Source: Streptomyces agglomeratus
GTDB taxonomy: Bacteria > Actinomycetota > Actinomycetes > Streptomycetales > Streptomycetaceae
Length of the DNA: 64,000 bases
Direction: 5' to 3'
Assembly: GCF_001746415.1 (NCBI RefSeq)
Contig: NZ_MEHJ01000001.1
Coordinates: 6,764,501 to 6,828,500, forward strand
Shown: positions 52,070 to 60,091 of the stretch, piece after piece
Layout of the letters: the number at the start of each line of letters is the position of its first letter
Position numbering within the stretch: the first letter of the stretch is position 1
The notes under the pieces: model-generated
Databases searched by the model: none
What the model saw: only the letters and a program-made list of their open reading frames with translations
What the model was told of the DNA's origin: nothing
Position numbers and translations under genes: made by a program

Positions 52070-52633
52070 TCAGCCGCCGGCTTCGGGGGCCGGGCCGCCG
52101 GTCTCCGACACGGCCCTCAGCCGGGCGTACTCCTCGGCCATGGTCTGCGCGGTCCAGTGGGCGTTGAGACCGCTCGGGTTCGGCAGGACCCATACACGGG
52201 TCTCACCGATTGTCCGTTCCTGCGGCCCGACAGCTGCCTTTTTCTCGCCGAAGGCCGTGCGGTAGGCAGTGATGCCGACCACGGCCAGCCACTGCGGCCG
52301 GAGCAGTTCGACCTTCGCCGTCAGGAGCCGTCCGCCCTCGCGGAACTCCTCGTCACTTATCTCGTCCGCCCGCGCGCTCGCCCTGGCCACCACATTGGTG
52401 ATGCCCAGGCCGTAGGAAAGGAGTTCGTCCTGCTCCGCCGGCTTCAGCTGCCGGGGGGTGAATCCCGAGAGGTGCAGCACCGGCCAGAAGCGGTTGCCGG
52501 GGCGGGCGAAGTGGTGACCCGTGGCAGCCGACATCAGCCCGGGGTTGATGCCGCAGAAGAGTACCCGCAGGCCGCCCGCCACCACGTCGGGGACGAGGCG
52601 GTCGCGGGCGGCCAGGAGCTCTTCGGGTGTCAT
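52070..52633 (-). CDS. mug: G/U mismatch-specific DNA glycosylase
   Basis: 187-aa glycosylase of the MUG/TDG family, which removes uracil from G:U mispairs. Motifs: FCGINPGLMSAATGHHFARPGNRFWPVLH and WVLPNPSGLNAHW (active-site region). Starts 10 bases downstream of the purB stop, so probably cotranscribed with purB. It would complement Ung. Confidence 0.9.
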   Translation of the reverse strand: MTPEELLAARDRLVPDVVAGGLRVLFCGINPGLMSAATGHHFARPGNRFWPVLHLSGFTPRQLKPAEQDELLSYGLGITNVVARASARADEISDEEFREGGRLLTAKVELLRPQWLAVVGITAYRTAFGEKKAAVGPQERTIGETRVWVLPNPSGLNAHWTAQTMAEEYARLRAVSETGGPAPEAGG

Positions 52634-52643
52634 GCCGTGCGGC

Positions 52644-54086
52644 TCAGAGGATCGACCCGGGGGTGTACCCGGCGGCGTCGGGGTGCTGCTTGGCGATCTC
52701 CTCGATGCGGGAGATCACGACGCCGACCTGCTGCGCCGCCGCACCGGTGAAGGACAGCTTGTCGGCCATCAGCTCGTCGAGCTGTGCCCGGTCCAGCGGA
52801 ATCCGGTCGTCGGCAGCGAGCTTGTCGAGCAGCTCGTTGCGCTCGGCGCCCTGCTCCCGCATGGCCAGCGCCGAGGCGACGGCGTTCTCCTTGATGGCCT
52901 CGTGCGCGACCTCCCGGCCGACCCCGGCCCGTACCGAAGCCATGAGCACCTTGGTCGTGGCGAGGAAGGGGAGGTAGCGGTCCAGCTCGCGGGCCACGAC
53001 CGCCGGGAAGGCGCCGAACTCGTCGAGCACCGTGAGGAAGGTCTCCAGAAGCCCGTCGAAGGCGAAGAACGCGTCGGGCAGCGCGACACGGCGCACCACC
53101 GAGCAGGACACGTCGCCCTCGTTCCACTGGTCGCCGGCCAGCTCGCCGGTCATCGAGGCGTAACCGCGCAGGATCACCATGAGACCGTTCACACGCTCGC
53201 AGGAGCGGGTGTTCATCTTGTGCGGCATCGCGGACGAGCCGACCTGGCCGGGCTTGAAGCCCTCCGTCACCAGCTCGTGCCCGGCCATCAGCCGGATCGT
53301 CTTGGCGACCGAGGAGGGAGCGCCCGCGAGCTGCACGAGCGCGGTGACGACCTCGTAGTCGAGCGAGCGCGGGTACACCTGGCCCACCGAGGTGAACGCC
53401 TGCGAGAAACCGAGGTGACCCGCGATCCGCTGCTCCAGGTCCGCCAGCTTCCCGGCGTCGCCGCCCAGCAGGTCCAGCATGTCCTGGGCCGTGCCGACCG
53501 GGCCCTTGATCCCGCGCAGCGGGTAGCGGCCCAGCAGCTCCTCAAGACGCCCGTAGGCCGCCAGTAGTTCGTCGGCCGCTGTGGCGAAGCGCTTGCCCAG
53601 CGTCGTCGCCTGGGCCGCGACGTTGTGAGAGCGGCCCGCCATGACGAGCTCCGCGTACTCACCGGAGAGCTTGCCCAGCCGGGCCAGCACGGCGACCGTA
53701 CGGTCGCGCATCAGTTCCAGCGAGAGCCGGATCTGGAGCTGCTCGACGTTCTCGGTGAGGTCGCGGGACGTCATGCCCTTGTGGACCTGCTCGTGCCCCG
53801 CGAGCGCGTTGAACTCCTCGATCCGGGCCTTCACGTCATGGCGCGTCACCTTCTCGCGCTCGGCGATCGATGCCAGGTCGACCTGGTCGAGCACGCGCTC
53901 GTAGTCGGAGATGGCCTCGTCGGGCACCTCGATGCCGAGGTCCCTCTGAGCGCGGAGCACCGCGAGCCACAGCTGGCGCTCCAGCTTCACCTTCTGCTCG
54001 GGGGACCACAGGACGGCGAGTTGCGCGGAGGCGTAGCGGCCGGCCAGGACATTGGGGATGCGAGGCTTCGCAGGAGCAGCAGTCAC
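52644..54086 (-). CDS. purB: Adenylosuccinate lyase
   Basis: 480-aa fumarase-superfamily enzyme of de novo purine synthesis. It catalyses fumarate release from SAICAR and adenylosuccinate. Signature SSAMPHKMNTRSCERV is at about residue 290, with the H in HVKGMTSRDLTENV-like segment EQVHKGMTSRDLTENV. Start GTG 54086. The gene is followed by mug in the same direction. Confidence 0.95.
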   Translation of the reverse strand: MTAAPAKPRIPNVLAGRYASAQLAVLWSPEQKVKLERQLWLAVLRAQRDLGIEVPDEAISDYERVLDQVDLASIAEREKVTRHDVKARIEEFNALAGHEQVHKGMTSRDLTENVEQLQIRLSLELMRDRTVAVLARLGKLSGEYAELVMAGRSHNVAAQATTLGKRFATAADELLAAYGRLEELLGRYPLRGIKGPVGTAQDMLDLLGGDAGKLADLEQRIAGHLGFSQAFTSVGQVYPRSLDYEVVTALVQLAGAPSSVAKTIRLMAGHELVTEGFKPGQVGSSAMPHKMNTRSCERVNGLMVILRGYASMTGELAGDQWNEGDVSCSVVRRVALPDAFFAFDGLLETFLTVLDEFGAFPAVVARELDRYLPFLATTKVLMASVRAGVGREVAHEAIKENAVASALAMREQGAERNELLDKLAADDRIPLDRAQLDELMADKLSFTGAAAQQVGVVISRIEEIAKQHPDAAGYTPGSIL

Positions 54087-54231
54087 GTGACCAGAGTTTA
54101 CCCGCCGTCCGGTGCCGTCTTTCCCAGTCCGCACAGTCCAGACAGCCCAGGTCAGCGGCTTGGTGGACGGCGGGTCGCGGGCAGCCTGTGAGACATGTGT
54201 GAGACGTAGCGGCCCCTGGCCGCATACAGCT

Positions 54232-54256
54232 GAAGCCCGCCACCAGGGCGGGCTTC
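54232..54256. terminator. Hairpin with GAAGCCCGCC/GGCGGGCTTC stem
   Basis: A perfect 10-base stem (54232-54241 with 54247-54256) around loop ACCAG, followed by TTCG. Sits just after the regulator gene end at 54283 on the minus strand and before purB, so likely terminates the minus-strand reading from the island. Confidence 0.7.
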
Positions 54257-54282
54257 TTCGCGTCTCGGCCAGCGGTGCGGGC

Positions 54283-54486
54283 CTACTCGGCGGCCTCGTC
54301 TTCCGCCTGCACGATGCGCCGGACCTGCTGGCGTGTGTACCCGGTCGCCTCACAGATGTGCTTCTGCAGGACTCCGTCCGCGTCCGCCTGCCGGATCGCG
54401 GCGGCTAGCTCGAGCCTGAGAAGCCTGGTCCGGGTCTCCGCCTCCCTGAAGCGGCCCGCGAGGTGTTCCAGTGATCGCTTATCCAT
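54283..54486 (-). CDS. Small HTH-like regulator of the island
   Basis: 67-aa protein. C-terminal helix-turn-helix-like segment LQKHICEATGYTRQQVRRIVQAE, after a long N-terminal helix (LEHLAGRFREAETRTRLLRLELAAAI). A palindrome lies 11 bases beyond its start. Typical of small phage or ICE proteins; target unknown. Confidence 0.65.
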   Translation of the reverse strand: MDKRSLEHLAGRFREAETRTRLLRLELAAAIRQADADGVLQKHICEATGYTRQQVRRIVQAEDEAAE

Positions 54487-54496
54487 GTCACTTAGT

Positions 54497-54518
54497 GTTC
54501 CATTCGCAGTAATGGAAC
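54497..54518. promoter_or_regulatory. Operator candidate upstream of the 67-aa regulator gene
   Basis: GTTCCATT-CGCAGT-AATGGAAC is a perfect 8-base inverted repeat 11 bases before the ATG at 54486. A second palindrome, GGGAACA-CGA-TGTTCCC, lies at 54569-54585 and carries related GGAAC half-sites. Confidence 0.55.
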
Positions 54519-54568
54519 CTGATGTTACCTACTGAGGACCTAACTGCCTAGGTTGAAGACATTGACGA

Positions 54569-54585
54569 GGGAACACGATGTTCCC
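54569..54585. promoter_or_regulatory. GGGAACA/TGTTCCC palindrome
   Basis: Perfect 7-base inverted repeat with a 3-base centre (CGA), between the divergent 67-aa and 124-aa genes. Likely a repressor site. A hairpin (54624-54658, mismatched stem GGCCC.../...GGGCC) follows in the 124-aa gene leader. Confidence 0.55.
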
Positions 54586-54691
54586 CACTGTCGAGGTGTT
54601 GGCAAGCAAGGCGCTAACGAAACGGCCCCCGGCGGTGCGCTAACACCGACCGAGGGCCTAACGGATCACCTGACATCACCAGGAGCCCGCT

Positions 54692-55066
54692 GTGCTGAAG
54701 TCTCTCATTTCCCGCCGCACCCTCACCGCTGTCGCCAACGCGGTCCGGTCGGTCGTCGCCCCCGTCTCCCTCATGCTCGAGGCACCCGTCACCACCGCCC
54801 CGGAGCCCACCGGCCTGTACGACGCCGACGAGATGCCCGCCATCGAGGACATCGAGGCCGCCGCCCAGCGCTACGCCAAGGCCGTCGACCTGGCCCGCGC
54901 CGGGGACCGCGGCAAGCGAGGCGCCAAGAAGGTGCTGGACCGCCTGCCCGCCGGCCGCTACGGCGCCTGGCTGGTGTCCCGGGTGGCGTCGAACCGGCCC
55001 CGTATCGAGCTTCAGCCGGCCGCCTGGTCCACGCTCGTCGACTGGGCCAGGGCGCACCAGGTGTAG
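54692..55066 (+). CDS. Hypothetical island protein (124 aa)
   Basis: 124-aa protein from GTG 54692. N-terminal hydrophobic-basic helix (LKSLISRRTLTAVANAVRSVVAPVSLML), then an acidic segment (DADEMPAIEDIEAAAQRYAKAVDLARAGDRGKRGAKKVLDRLPAGRYG) and a C-terminal helix. AGGAG stands 7 bases upstream. The gene ends at the 12-base terminator stem at 55075. Actinobacterial integrative elements carry similar short proteins; function unknown. Confidence 0.7.
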   Translation: MLKSLISRRTLTAVANAVRSVVAPVSLMLEAPVTTAPEPTGLYDADEMPAIEDIEAAAQRYAKAVDLARAGDRGKRGAKKVLDRLPAGRYGAWLVSRVASNRPRIELQPAAWSTLVDWARAHQV

Positions 55067-55074
55067 GCAGAGGA

Positions 55075-55118
55075 AAGCCCCGGTCGTCCGCCTCGGGGGA
55101 AGCGGGCGACCGGGGCTT
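55075..55118. terminator. Strong hairpin after the 124-aa gene
   Basis: Arms AAGCCCCGGTCG (55075-55086) and CGACCGGGGCTT (55107-55118) pair perfectly over 12 bases with a 20-base loop. It lies 8 bases after the stop codon and before the convergent minus-strand genes, so it can serve both. Confidence 0.8.
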
Positions 55119-55125
55119 GTGAGCG

Positions 55126-55254
55126 TCAAGCCTTCGGTGCGGGGATGATGAATCCCCTCACTGGCTTGGGCTCGGGGTCACGCGATTCCGGCTGCTGCGC
55201 GCGCTTCCACGCCGCGACCATTTCCGCGTACCTGGGGTCAATCCACTCGGCCAT
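55126..55254 (-). CDS. Small hypothetical island protein (42 aa)
   Basis: 42-aa protein with MAEWIDPRYAEMVAAWKRAQ start and a Pro-rich end. GGAGG stands 6 bases before ATG 55254, a strong ribosome site, which supports translation. It lies 17 bases behind the 157-aa gene on the same strand. Unknown function. Confidence 0.6.
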   Translation of the reverse strand: MAEWIDPRYAEMVAAWKRAQQPESRDPEPKPVRGFIIPAPKA

Positions 55255-55271
55255 GGGCCACCTCCTACCGC

Positions 55272-55745
55272 TCAGGCTACGGGCGGCTGAGGGGTGGGCA
55301 TGGGCCGGATCGTGCACTCGGGGGCGTGCTGGCACTTCGCCGCGACCGAGACGAGCAGGTCGTCTGTCGGCGGGCGCCACAGCTCCTCGTCCACGACGAA
55401 CCCGGCCTTCTCGATCATCTGGCGGGTGCGGTCGAGGATCGGCGGGTCGTAGTGCGTGGGGTCCCAGCCGGGGTAGTGGTGCACCATCCCGCCGAACTTG
55501 GCGCAGAGCTTGGCGTAGGCGGCGGAGTGCAGGAGCAGGGCGTGCCAGCCCTCGTCCACGATCCGCGACGGGGCCATGCCCACCGCCGGATGCTGCGCGC
55601 AGGCGACGACGAACTTGATGGCCTCGGTGGCGATGCGGCCGGCCATGTCCGAGGACATGTCGGGGTTGCCGTCGAGGATGGTCCGGCGGACGCTCTCGAA
55701 GGTGTCGCCGACTAAGGCTCGGGCGTCAAGGATGGTGGTAGTCAT
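55272..55745 (-). CDS. Glycine-rich-domain-like (GRDP) protein of the island
   Basis: 157-aa protein. The segment DEGWHALLLHSAAYAKLCAKFGGMVHHYPG matches the conserved WH...Y..(F)C...HH.P block of the glycine-rich domain/GRDP family. GGAGG stands 9 bases before ATG 55745. Such proteins recur in actinobacterial mobile elements. No catalytic function known. Confidence 0.7.
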   Translation of the reverse strand: MTTTILDARALVGDTFESVRRTILDGNPDMSSDMAGRIATEAIKFVVACAQHPAVGMAPSRIVDEGWHALLLHSAAYAKLCAKFGGMVHHYPGWDPTHYDPPILDRTRQMIEKAGFVVDEELWRPPTDDLLVSVAAKCQHAPECTIRPMPTPQPPVA

Positions 55746-55830
55746 GGGTGGTGCCTCCATTCGGATGGGTGGAGGTGCGTGAACCCGTCTCGGCCGCTGT
55801 CCTTCCAGGGGTGCGCGGTCGAGACGGGGG

Positions 55831-55999
55831 TTAGCGAGGGCTCCGCCTGTGGCAGGCGCAGCCGCATAGGAGTGTTTCGACGGGCAGGCCGACGCCCGGT
55901 ACCCGGATCTCGCCAGGGGCCGGGGCACAGCTCGCATGCGTCGGCGCGGCACTCGGGCGTGGTGTAGGCGGCGGTGCGCGGTGCGGTCTGGACACTCAT
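55831..55999 (-). pseudogene. Cys-rich small gene with probable one-base frameshift
   Basis: From ATG 55999 the frame gives CRADACELCPGP. After that the other frame continues as GEIRVPGVGLPVETLLCGCACH and stops at 55831. Removing one base near 55915 joins both into a protein with CRxxxCELC and CGCACH pairs, the kind of small Cys-rich protein seen in actinophage elements. In the uninterrupted frame an ORF of 85 aa runs on, but its later part lacks such features. The ATG overlaps the stop of the upstream gene (ATGA). Confidence 0.55.
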
Positions 56000-56166
56000 C
56001 GCTGCTCGCTCGGACGCTGGGGCCACGAGACGCCGGAGTATTCGTGAAAGTGATCGCCGTCGTGGCCCGGGGTCTTGGTGCAGCATCGAGTCGGGGTGTG
56101 AGGCTTGGGTGCCCAGCACATTCCCGCTGGCCTGTCGGCCCTCAAGGGCCGGGTCCCTGTCGTCAT
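55996..56166 (-). CDS. Small Cys/His-rich island protein (56 aa)
   Basis: 56-aa ORF from ATG 56166. Its C-terminal half has the motif CWAPKPHTPTRCCTKTPGHDGDHFHEY, with clustered Cys and His typical of a small zinc-binding protein in actinophages. Its stop overlaps the ATG of the next gene by one base. Codon use and motif favour a real gene; no clear ribosome site. Confidence 0.55.
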   Translation of the reverse strand: MTTGTRPLRADRPAGMCWAPKPHTPTRCCTKTPGHDGDHFHEYSGVSWPQRPSEQR

Positions 56167-56196
56167 GAGGATGACGGTAGGAGCGGGGCATACGGC

Positions 56197-56248
56197 TAGG
56201 GGGTACAACCTCTACCCCATCAATCAGGGGTAGAGGTTGTACCCCCTA
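56197..56248. promoter_or_regulatory. Perfect 22-base inverted repeat, large operator
   Basis: Arms at 56197-56218 and 56227-56248 are complementary over all 22 positions, with loop ATCAATCA. Half-site core is GTACAACCTCTAC. It is the longest perfect palindrome I found here and lies 31 bases upstream of the 56-aa gene start and about 140 bases before the transposase. It could bind a regulator dimer pair, or form a strong RNA hairpin. Confidence 0.7.
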
Positions 56249-56389
56249 CGAGAGGTACAGGCTGGACCTGCGGCTATGCCGTTTCTTCCGGATCATGTTT
56301 GAGGTCGGGGCTCGCCTCGTGAGTCGTGTTCTGTTTCAGATCTTGGGGTTCGCCTGACGTGGCTGGCTTTGTGCGGCTCTGCTGAATGG

Positions 56390-57475
56390 ATGGGTGACAC
56401 CAGGCTGCCGCCGGTCGTGCTGTCGGATACCGAGCGGTCGACGTTGGAGGACTGGGCCAGGCGGCGTTCGACCGCGCAGGGTCTGGCTCAGCGTGCGCAG
56501 ATCGTGCTGGCGTGCGCGCGGGGATGGAACAACACGAGAGTGGCCGCGCGGCTGGGCATCGAGCGCAAGACGGCGGCCAGATGGAGGACGCGGTTCCTGC
56601 TGGACCGCCTCGACGGGCTGGCCGACGAGCCGCGGCCCGGGGTGCCACGGACCATCACCGATGCCCAGGTGGAAGAGGTGGTGGTCCGCACTCTTGAGGA
56701 GGTGCCCGCGGGCGGGACGCACTGGTCGAAGCGGGAGCTGGCCAAGGTGGTGGGGATCTCGCCGGCGAGCGTGCTGCGGATCTGGCACGCCTTCGGCCTG
56801 CAGCCGTGGCGGACGGAGACCTTCAAGATCTCTCCGGACCCGTTCCTGATCGACAAGATCCGTGACGTCGTCGGTCTCTACCTCGCCCCGCCTGCCAACG
56901 CGGCTGTGTTCGCGGTGGACGAGAAACCGCAGATCCAAGCTCTGGAACGGACCGCACCGGTGTTGCCGATGCTGCCCGGGGTGCCCGAACGGCGGAGTTT
57001 TGACTACGTCCGGCACGGGACCGTCGATCTGTTCGCAGCGTTGAACACGGCGACGGGCAAGGTGATCACGAAGCTGTCCGCGCAGCACCGGGCCGTGGAC
57101 TTCCGTGACTTCCTCGACGAGATCGACCGCCAGACCGATCCCGGTCTGGCGGTCCACGTGATCTGCGACAACCTTTCCGCCCACAAAGCGCCTGTGGTGC
57201 ACAAGTGGCTGCTGGCGCATCCCCGCTTCCACCTGCACTTCACGCCTACGTACTCGTCATGGATCAACCAGGTCGAGCGGTGGTTCGCCGAGCTGGAACG
57301 GCGCTGCCTCGCACGCGGAGTGTTCTGTTCCCTCGACGACCTCAAGGCCGGACTTGAGAGCTGGATCAAGGTCTGGAACGACGAGGCCAGGCCCTTCAAG
57401 TGGACCAAGACCGCCGACCAAATCCTCGACCGCATCTGCCGCTACTGCGACAGGATCTCCAAACCAGTTCACTAG
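56390..57475 (+). CDS. IS630 family transposase
   Basis: 361-aa DDE transposase. N-terminal HTH (QRAQIVLACARGWNNTRVAARLGIERKTAARWRTRF) and catalytic DDE: AVFAVDEKPQIQ, VHVICDNLSAHKA, SSWINQVERWFAELERRC. Length is usual for IS630 members, and the gene is intact. I could not find matching terminal inverted repeats or a TA duplication within the flanks; the end directly meets the regulator gene at 57472. Confidence 0.87.
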   Translation: MGDTRLPPVVLSDTERSTLEDWARRRSTAQGLAQRAQIVLACARGWNNTRVAARLGIERKTAARWRTRFLLDRLDGLADEPRPGVPRTITDAQVEEVVVRTLEEVPAGGTHWSKRELAKVVGISPASVLRIWHAFGLQPWRTETFKISPDPFLIDKIRDVVGLYLAPPANAAVFAVDEKPQIQALERTAPVLPMLPGVPERRSFDYVRHGTVDLFAALNTATGKVITKLSAQHRAVDFRDFLDEIDRQTDPGLAVHVICDNLSAHKAPVVHKWLLAHPRFHLHFTPTYSSWINQVERWFAELERRCLARGVFCSLDDLKAGLESWIKVWNDEARPFKWTKTADQILDRICRYCDRISKPVH

Positions 57476-58704
57476 GCGGAGATGCCCAGCTCTTGGGCCA
57501 GCCATCGCGCGTCGTCGCGGATCATCGCGGGCCCCGTCTCCACCAAGTCGGGCAGGGCTGACCGGGCGAAAAGGTTGTACCTGACCGTCTCAGGTGACTC
57601 CTTGTGAGCCTTCTTCAGCAGGTGTACGACCGCGAGGTGTTCGCCGCTCATGCTGTACGCCCGCGCTGCCTCGAGCTGGTGGAAGCTGCGGCGCGTGGCG
57701 GACGGCATCGGGGCGAGGTCGATCGTGGTGGCCACGTCGATGGCGCCACCGGATTGCACCAGGTCGTTGTGCATCGTCAGCCGGTAGGCGTCGACCATGC
57801 CCGGTCCGAAGATGAGCCACGGGTGGCAGTAGCCCTCCCCAAGGCGGCGGGCGGCGTCGTTCGCCTTGTCCCAGTACCGCCACGCGTCTCCCTCCCGTCC
57901 CCGTTTCGCGAACGACAGCGCCGCGGCGAGGTGCAGCAGACCCCAGCGCGCCAGATCCTCGGGGTTGTCGTCGACCGCGTGGAGCAAGTCAGCGGCTTTC
58001 ATCGCCAGGTCGACGCGGGCTTCGTGTGCTTCGCCGGCGTCGCGGAAGACGTGGTTCATGTACCAGGCGGCGCCTGCAATGGCCTGCGGGCTGTCGGCGT
58101 CCTGCGCTGCGGTCATGGCCCGGTCGCCGGTGAGCATCACCAGCTCGGGCGCCGGCTGGAAGGAGAGGTACAGCTGGATCAGGTGGTACGTCTCCGCGAG
58201 GCCGACGAGGGCGCGGCGCCGATCGGTGCCGTCGAGAGTCCGGGCTGCGTGCTGGAGATCAGCAAGCAGGGTGGGGGCGATCGTGGCGATGCGGGAACGG
58301 TGGTCACCATCGCCGTGCCACAGCTGCCACGCCTGGCGGACGCGGGCGAGCAGTGCATCGGCGCTCTCCGGTTCCTCGTCCCGAGGGCGGAACTGGTAGG
58401 CAATGAGCGAGGCTTTCACCGCGGGCAGCGCCTTGTGTACGGCCTTGCTGTACGTGGCGGCGGAGATCCGCTCGTCGCCGGTCAGCTCGCCCACGTCCAC
58501 GCCGAGAACTTCGGCGAGCCGGAGCAGTAGGGGTAGCCGTGGGGTATGCAGGCGGCCGGTCTCGATGGCTTTCACCCACTCAGGGGAGCGGCCTACGAGA
58601 CCGCCAGTCACTGCACGCGTGAGCCCTGAGCGCTCCCGTGCGCGCCTGACGCGCTGGCCGAAGGTGTCTGGGGAATCGGTCGGTGTGTCGGTGGATTGCG
58701 GCAT
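57472..58704 (-). CDS. XRE family regulator with TPR-like C-terminal domain
   Basis: 410-aa regulator. N-terminal HTH (RVRRARERSGLTRAVTGGLVGRSPEWVKAIETGRLHTPRLPLLLRLAEVLGVDVGELTG) then a helical TPR-like domain to the end. The stop overlaps the transposase stop by three bases. A 7-base inverted repeat (GTTCTGA/TCAGAAC) lies 10 bases before the start, probably autoregulatory. Large HTH-TPR proteins of this kind are frequent in Streptomyces mobile regions. Confidence 0.82.
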   Translation of the reverse strand: MPQSTDTPTDSPDTFGQRVRRARERSGLTRAVTGGLVGRSPEWVKAIETGRLHTPRLPLLLRLAEVLGVDVGELTGDERISAATYSKAVHKALPAVKASLIAYQFRPRDEEPESADALLARVRQAWQLWHGDGDHRSRIATIAPTLLADLQHAARTLDGTDRRRALVGLAETYHLIQLYLSFQPAPELVMLTGDRAMTAAQDADSPQAIAGAAWYMNHVFRDAGEAHEARVDLAMKAADLLHAVDDNPEDLARWGLLHLAAALSFAKRGREGDAWRYWDKANDAARRLGEGYCHPWLIFGPGMVDAYRLTMHNDLVQSGGAIDVATTIDLAPMPSATRRSFHQLEAARAYSMSGEHLAVVHLLKKAHKESPETVRYNLFARSALPDLVETGPAMIRDDARWLAQELGISA

Positions 58705-58714
58705 ACTGAACTCC

Positions 58715-58737
58715 GTTCTGACCTAGACACTCAGAAC
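58715..58737. promoter_or_regulatory. Operator upstream of XRE-TPR regulator
   Basis: GTTCTGA (58715-58721) and TCAGAAC (58731-58737) are perfect mirror arms separated by 9 bases, 11 bases before the start at 58704. Confidence 0.6.
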
Positions 58738-58772
58738 GCTACTCCCCAACTCCAGCGGGGAAATGACGAAGG

Positions 58773-58807
58773 CGCCCCCGTCCAGCCAGAAGGCTAGAGC
58801 GGGGGCG
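58773..58807. terminator. Terminator hairpin after phage-like gene
   Basis: CGCCCCCG (58773-58780) and CGGGGGCG (58800-58807) pair over 8 bases with a 19-base loop. It follows the end of the phage tail fragment (58794) and precedes the XRE-TPR operator. Confidence 0.6.
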
Positions 58808-59303
58808 TCGTCGTGTTTGCTGACGATGAGCTCAGACGTCGTCTGCAGCAGCTATCGCCCGGATCAAGGGCAGCTGCTCGAAGAAGTTCGGGTTGGCCCT
58901 TGGTGAAGACCGGCATCGTGTCGCCAGCCAGGGAGTCCGACCAGGCTGTGTAGGAGTCGTTGAGAGCCGAGAACGCCGCTGTCGCTTCGCGGGTGGCCTT
59001 CGGCATCTTCGACAGCGTCTGCTGGTAGGCGAGCTCCGCCTTCACTGCCTCGGCGGACTGCTTCCCGGACTTGTCCACCGCTTCCTGGTACTTACTGTGC
59101 GCCTGGGACGCCTTGGCAAGGTTCGCGACCTGCTTGCCCGCGGCGAGACCGAACGCGGCAAGGCCAGCACCGGCGGCGGCAGCTCCGCCCGCAGCCACCG
59201 CGCCGAGTGTTCCCATCGCGCCGACGAGGGCGGTGATGCCGGAGAGGGCCTTGTCGGTCTTCGCTTCGACTTCGACATGGCCGGACGCGATGAGGAACGA
59301 CAT
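58794..59303 (-). pseudogene. Truncated phage tail tape-measure gene, fused at its 3' end
   Basis: 169-aa ORF whose first 135 residues read like the start of a tail tape-measure protein: hydrophobic Ala/Gly helix (GTLGAVAAGGAAAAGAGLAAFGLAAGKQV) then SKYQEAVDKSGKQSAE and SDSLAGDTMPVFTKG. Tape-measure proteins are typically far longer. After GDTMPVFTKG the sequence changes: the other frame reads NPNFFEQLPLIRAIAAADDV, a credible C-terminus of a different protein. So a deletion joined two phage genes. ATG 59303 overlaps the stop of the upstream regulator. Confidence 0.65.
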
Positions 59304-59521
59304 CAGGCAGCCGCCTTGCGGTCGTCGGCGAGGAGACGCTCGAGGGGCAGACCGAGGGCGTCGGCGAGGCCGTCGGCAACGTCTATGGGTGGCTGCGCTT
59401 GGTCGCGTTCGTAGGACCAGATCGCCCAGACGGAGCGGCCGATGTGGGCGGCCAGCTGGTCGGCGGTCAGGGCGAGGCGCCGCTGATCGCGCAGACGCGG
59501 GCCGGAAAAGGTACGAGCCAC
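59303..59521 (-). CDS. Small XRE regulator
   Basis: 72-aa HTH protein (LRDQRRLALTADQLAAHIGRSVWAIWSYERDQAQPPIDVADGLADALG), a single Cro/CI-type domain. Its stop overlaps the tape-measure fragment start by one base. Spacer upstream to 59812 carries an inverted repeat and the island promoter region. Confidence 0.75.
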   Translation of the reverse strand: MARTFSGPRLRDQRRLALTADQLAAHIGRSVWAIWSYERDQAQPPIDVADGLADALGLPLERLLADDRKAAA

Positions 59522-59764
59522 AAGAACCCCAGGGCGTGGGCGGCGGATGCGGGGGCGAATCCGCGGGCTCGGATGGGCCCGCTCCTCTCGCTGGCATTCG
59601 CATCACGCGATGGCCTCGCGGCGCCTACTGGGCCGCTCGTTCGCCTGCCTGCCGTCGTCCTGCGTTCCCAGAGGCATCTCGCCTGCGGGCATCACGCCCG
59701 CTGGAACCATGGCTACGGCTGCGTTCGGTTCGTCGTCACTGCAATCGTATTCCAGTGCGCCTAC

Positions 59765-59800
59765 GATTCAAAGGTATCAACCGATCTGATCCTTTGAATC
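59765..59800. promoter_or_regulatory. Spaced inverted repeat before the plus-strand XRE gene
   Basis: GATTCAAAGG (59765-59774) and CCTTTGAATC (59791-59800) are perfect 10-base arms 16 bases apart, 13 bases before GTG 59813. Lies in the only sizeable intergenic stretch (59522-59812). A shared operator for the divergent XRE genes is likely. Confidence 0.65.
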
Positions 59801-59812
59801 GAGGCGGCGCAG

Positions 59813-60091
59813 GTGGAGATCAGGCATAGGCATACTCCGCCGGCAGAGCTCGGCCCCATGCCGCGACAAGCACGGGAGCGGGCCGGCTTGGGGCTGCGGG
59901 AAGCTGCCCGCAAGGCGGGGCTGTCCGGCGGGTACGTGACGCATCTCGAGGCGGGGGACCGCTCGCTGTCCCTGACTCTCGCCAAGCGGATAGCCGAGGC
60001 GCTCGAGCTCGGTGAGGACGAGCAGGCGATGCTGTACGGCGTGGCCGTCACGGACGCCGGCCGGGACCACCCAGCCCGCGCTGCGGCATGA
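59813..60091 (+). CDS. XRE family regulator (92 aa)
   Basis: 92-aa Cro/CI-type regulator: RQARERAGLGLREAARKAGLSGGYVTHLEAGDRSLSLTLAKRIAEALELGE. GAGG lies 8 bases before GTG 59813, though ATG 59858 is possible. Its stop overlaps the next small gene (ATGA at 60088-60091). Confidence 0.75.
   Translation: MEIRHRHTPPAELGPMPRQARERAGLGLREAARKAGLSGGYVTHLEAGDRSLSLTLAKRIAEALELGEDEQAMLYGVAVTDAGRDHPARAAA

Noticed and set aside
51864..52193. Minus-strand frame with long Gln-Ser repeats
   Set aside because: The repeats come from the GACTGC microsatellite and the frame lacks a start or conserved part; mug covers the rest.
54087..54282. Possible tRNA or attachment site at the island edge
   Set aside because: The stretch has a hairpin but no cloverleaf or duplicate elsewhere that would mark an att site.
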